Part shown: positions 5,238-5,793 of the stretch, piece after piece
Layout of the letters: each line of letters starts with the position of its first letter
Position numbering within the stretch: the first letter of the stretch is position 1
NCBI GenBank assembly: GCA_902461475.1
Contig: CABPXX010000103.1
Span: forward strand, 1-5,793
DNA: 5,793 nucleotides
Direction of reading: 5' to 3'
Origin: an uncultured Eubacteriales bacterium
Lineage (GTDB): Bacteria; Bacillota; Clostridia; Oscillospirales; Oscillospiraceae
Notes under the pieces: model-generated
Told to the model about the DNA's origin: nothing
Databases searched by the model: none
What the model saw: only the letters and a program-made list of their open reading frames with translations
Program-made: the position numbers and the translations under genes

Positions 5238-5793
5238 ATTTATAGCCGATTTGACCCAGGTGTTCACCAATGAGAAGTACCTCCATGAGTTTCTCACTGG
5301 TACCTGGGAGACCCTGTACTCCACGATCTTAGCCACCCTGGTGGCCTATGTGCTGGGCCTGATTCTGGGGGTTCTGCTGGTGGCAGGAGAGGAGAACGGC
5401 ATTTTACCGCTGCCTCGCCCGGTGATGAAGCTGCTCAACGTGGTCATCAACGTGCTCCGCTCGGTGCCCTTCCTCATCCTCATGATCATTGTGCTCCCCC
5501 TGAGCGCCGTTCTGGTGGGCACCCAGATTGGCACCATTGCCTCCATTCCCCCCTTGGTGATTGCCTCTGCGCCGTTTGTGGCCCGTCTAGTGGAGGCTTC
5601 CATGCGGGAGATGGACAAGGGCGTGCTGGAGGCCGCCCAGGCCATGGGATGCACCTCGTTCCAGATTATCTGGAAGGTGCTGCTTCCTGAGTGCCTTCCT
5701 TCCCTGATTTCCGGCTTCACCACCTCGTTTATTACCATTTTGAGCTATGGAGCTATGGCTGGCGCCATCGGCGGCGGCGGTCTAGGCAAAATC
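5230..5793 (+). CDS. metI: Methionine ABC transporter permease MetI, C-terminus cut by window edge
   Basis: Membrane subunit forming the methionine channel with MetN. 188 codons are present and open to the edge; E. coli MetI has 217 residues, so about 30 are missing. Visible: N-terminus MDKFIADLTQVF, TM segments around 29-52, 70-98, 101-120 and 155-185, an RSVPFLILMI stretch typical of MetI, and the cytoplasmic EAA coupling motif EAAQAMGCTSFQIIWKVLLPE (about 135-155) that docks on the ATPase. The last residues GAIGGGGLGKI also fit the family. The ATG at 5230 overlaps the metN stop (5235-5237). A substrate-binding lipoprotein gene, metQ, would be expected next. Confidence 0.95.
   Translation, partial: MDKFIADLTQVFTNEKYLHEFLTGTWETLYSTILATLVAYVLGLILGVLLVAGEENGILPLPRPVMKLLNVVINVLRSVPFLILMIIVLPLSAVLVGTQIGTIASIPPLVIASAPFVARLVEASMREMDKGVLEAAQAMGCTSFQIIWKVLLPECLPSLISGFTTSFITILSYGAMAGAIGGGGLGKI

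Noticed and set aside
4242..5336. Long open frame (364 codons) antisense to metN and the start of metI
   Set aside because: It mirrors the codon pattern of the well-supported MetN, has low-complexity Gly/His/Val-rich content and no recognisable domain.

Overview
The window is GC-rich DNA with Shine-Dalgarno-led, tightly packed genes and Firmicutes-type protein families. The MetN and MetI sequences, the histidine kinase with a 'LADLSHQLRTPLTSM' box and the overall codon use suggest a high-GC gut clostridium, perhaps Oscillospiraceae (a Flavonifractor or Oscillibacter relative). That placement is inferred from style, not from a marker gene.

Left part (1-3630, all minus strand): a two-component system followed by an ABC transporter. 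In transcription order these are an OmpR-family response regulator (3630-2956), a histidine kinase with almost no extracellular sensor (2959-1964, overlapping the regulator by 4 nt), a terminator-like hairpin over the kinase stop codon, then a compact promoter/operator, a MacB/LolD-type ATPase (1865-1182) and an FtsX/MacB-type permease (1185 to beyond the left edge, also a 4-nt overlap). The operator is the best find here. It has four TGTCAC-like units spaced exactly 11 bp apart, ending 10 bp before a weak -10 and replacing a -35. This is how PhoB/VanR-type OmpR regulators activate promoters. The simplest reading is a stress or antimicrobial-peptide type detection and export module in which the regulator switches on the transporter.

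Middle (3631-4232, about 600 bp, no convincing gene): unusually full of inverted repeats on either side of the divide between the two divergent operons. They include a perfect 11-bp-stem hairpin with loop CCCGAA and an 11-nt sequence repeated in inverted orientation about 200 bp apart. It looks like a REP-like intergenic repeat or a structured RNA; no known riboswitch class was recognised.

Right part (4169-5793, plus strand): a near-consensus sigma-A promoter (TTGACA, 17 bp, TAGAAT) drives metN (ATPase with C-terminal NIL domain), which overlaps metI (permease, cut by the right edge) by 8 nt. These form a methionine importer; the expected lipoprotein MetQ would lie beyond the window. The predicted leader is only about 30 nt, too short for a SAM riboswitch or T-box, so control probably acts on the promoter, where overlapping inverted repeats lie.
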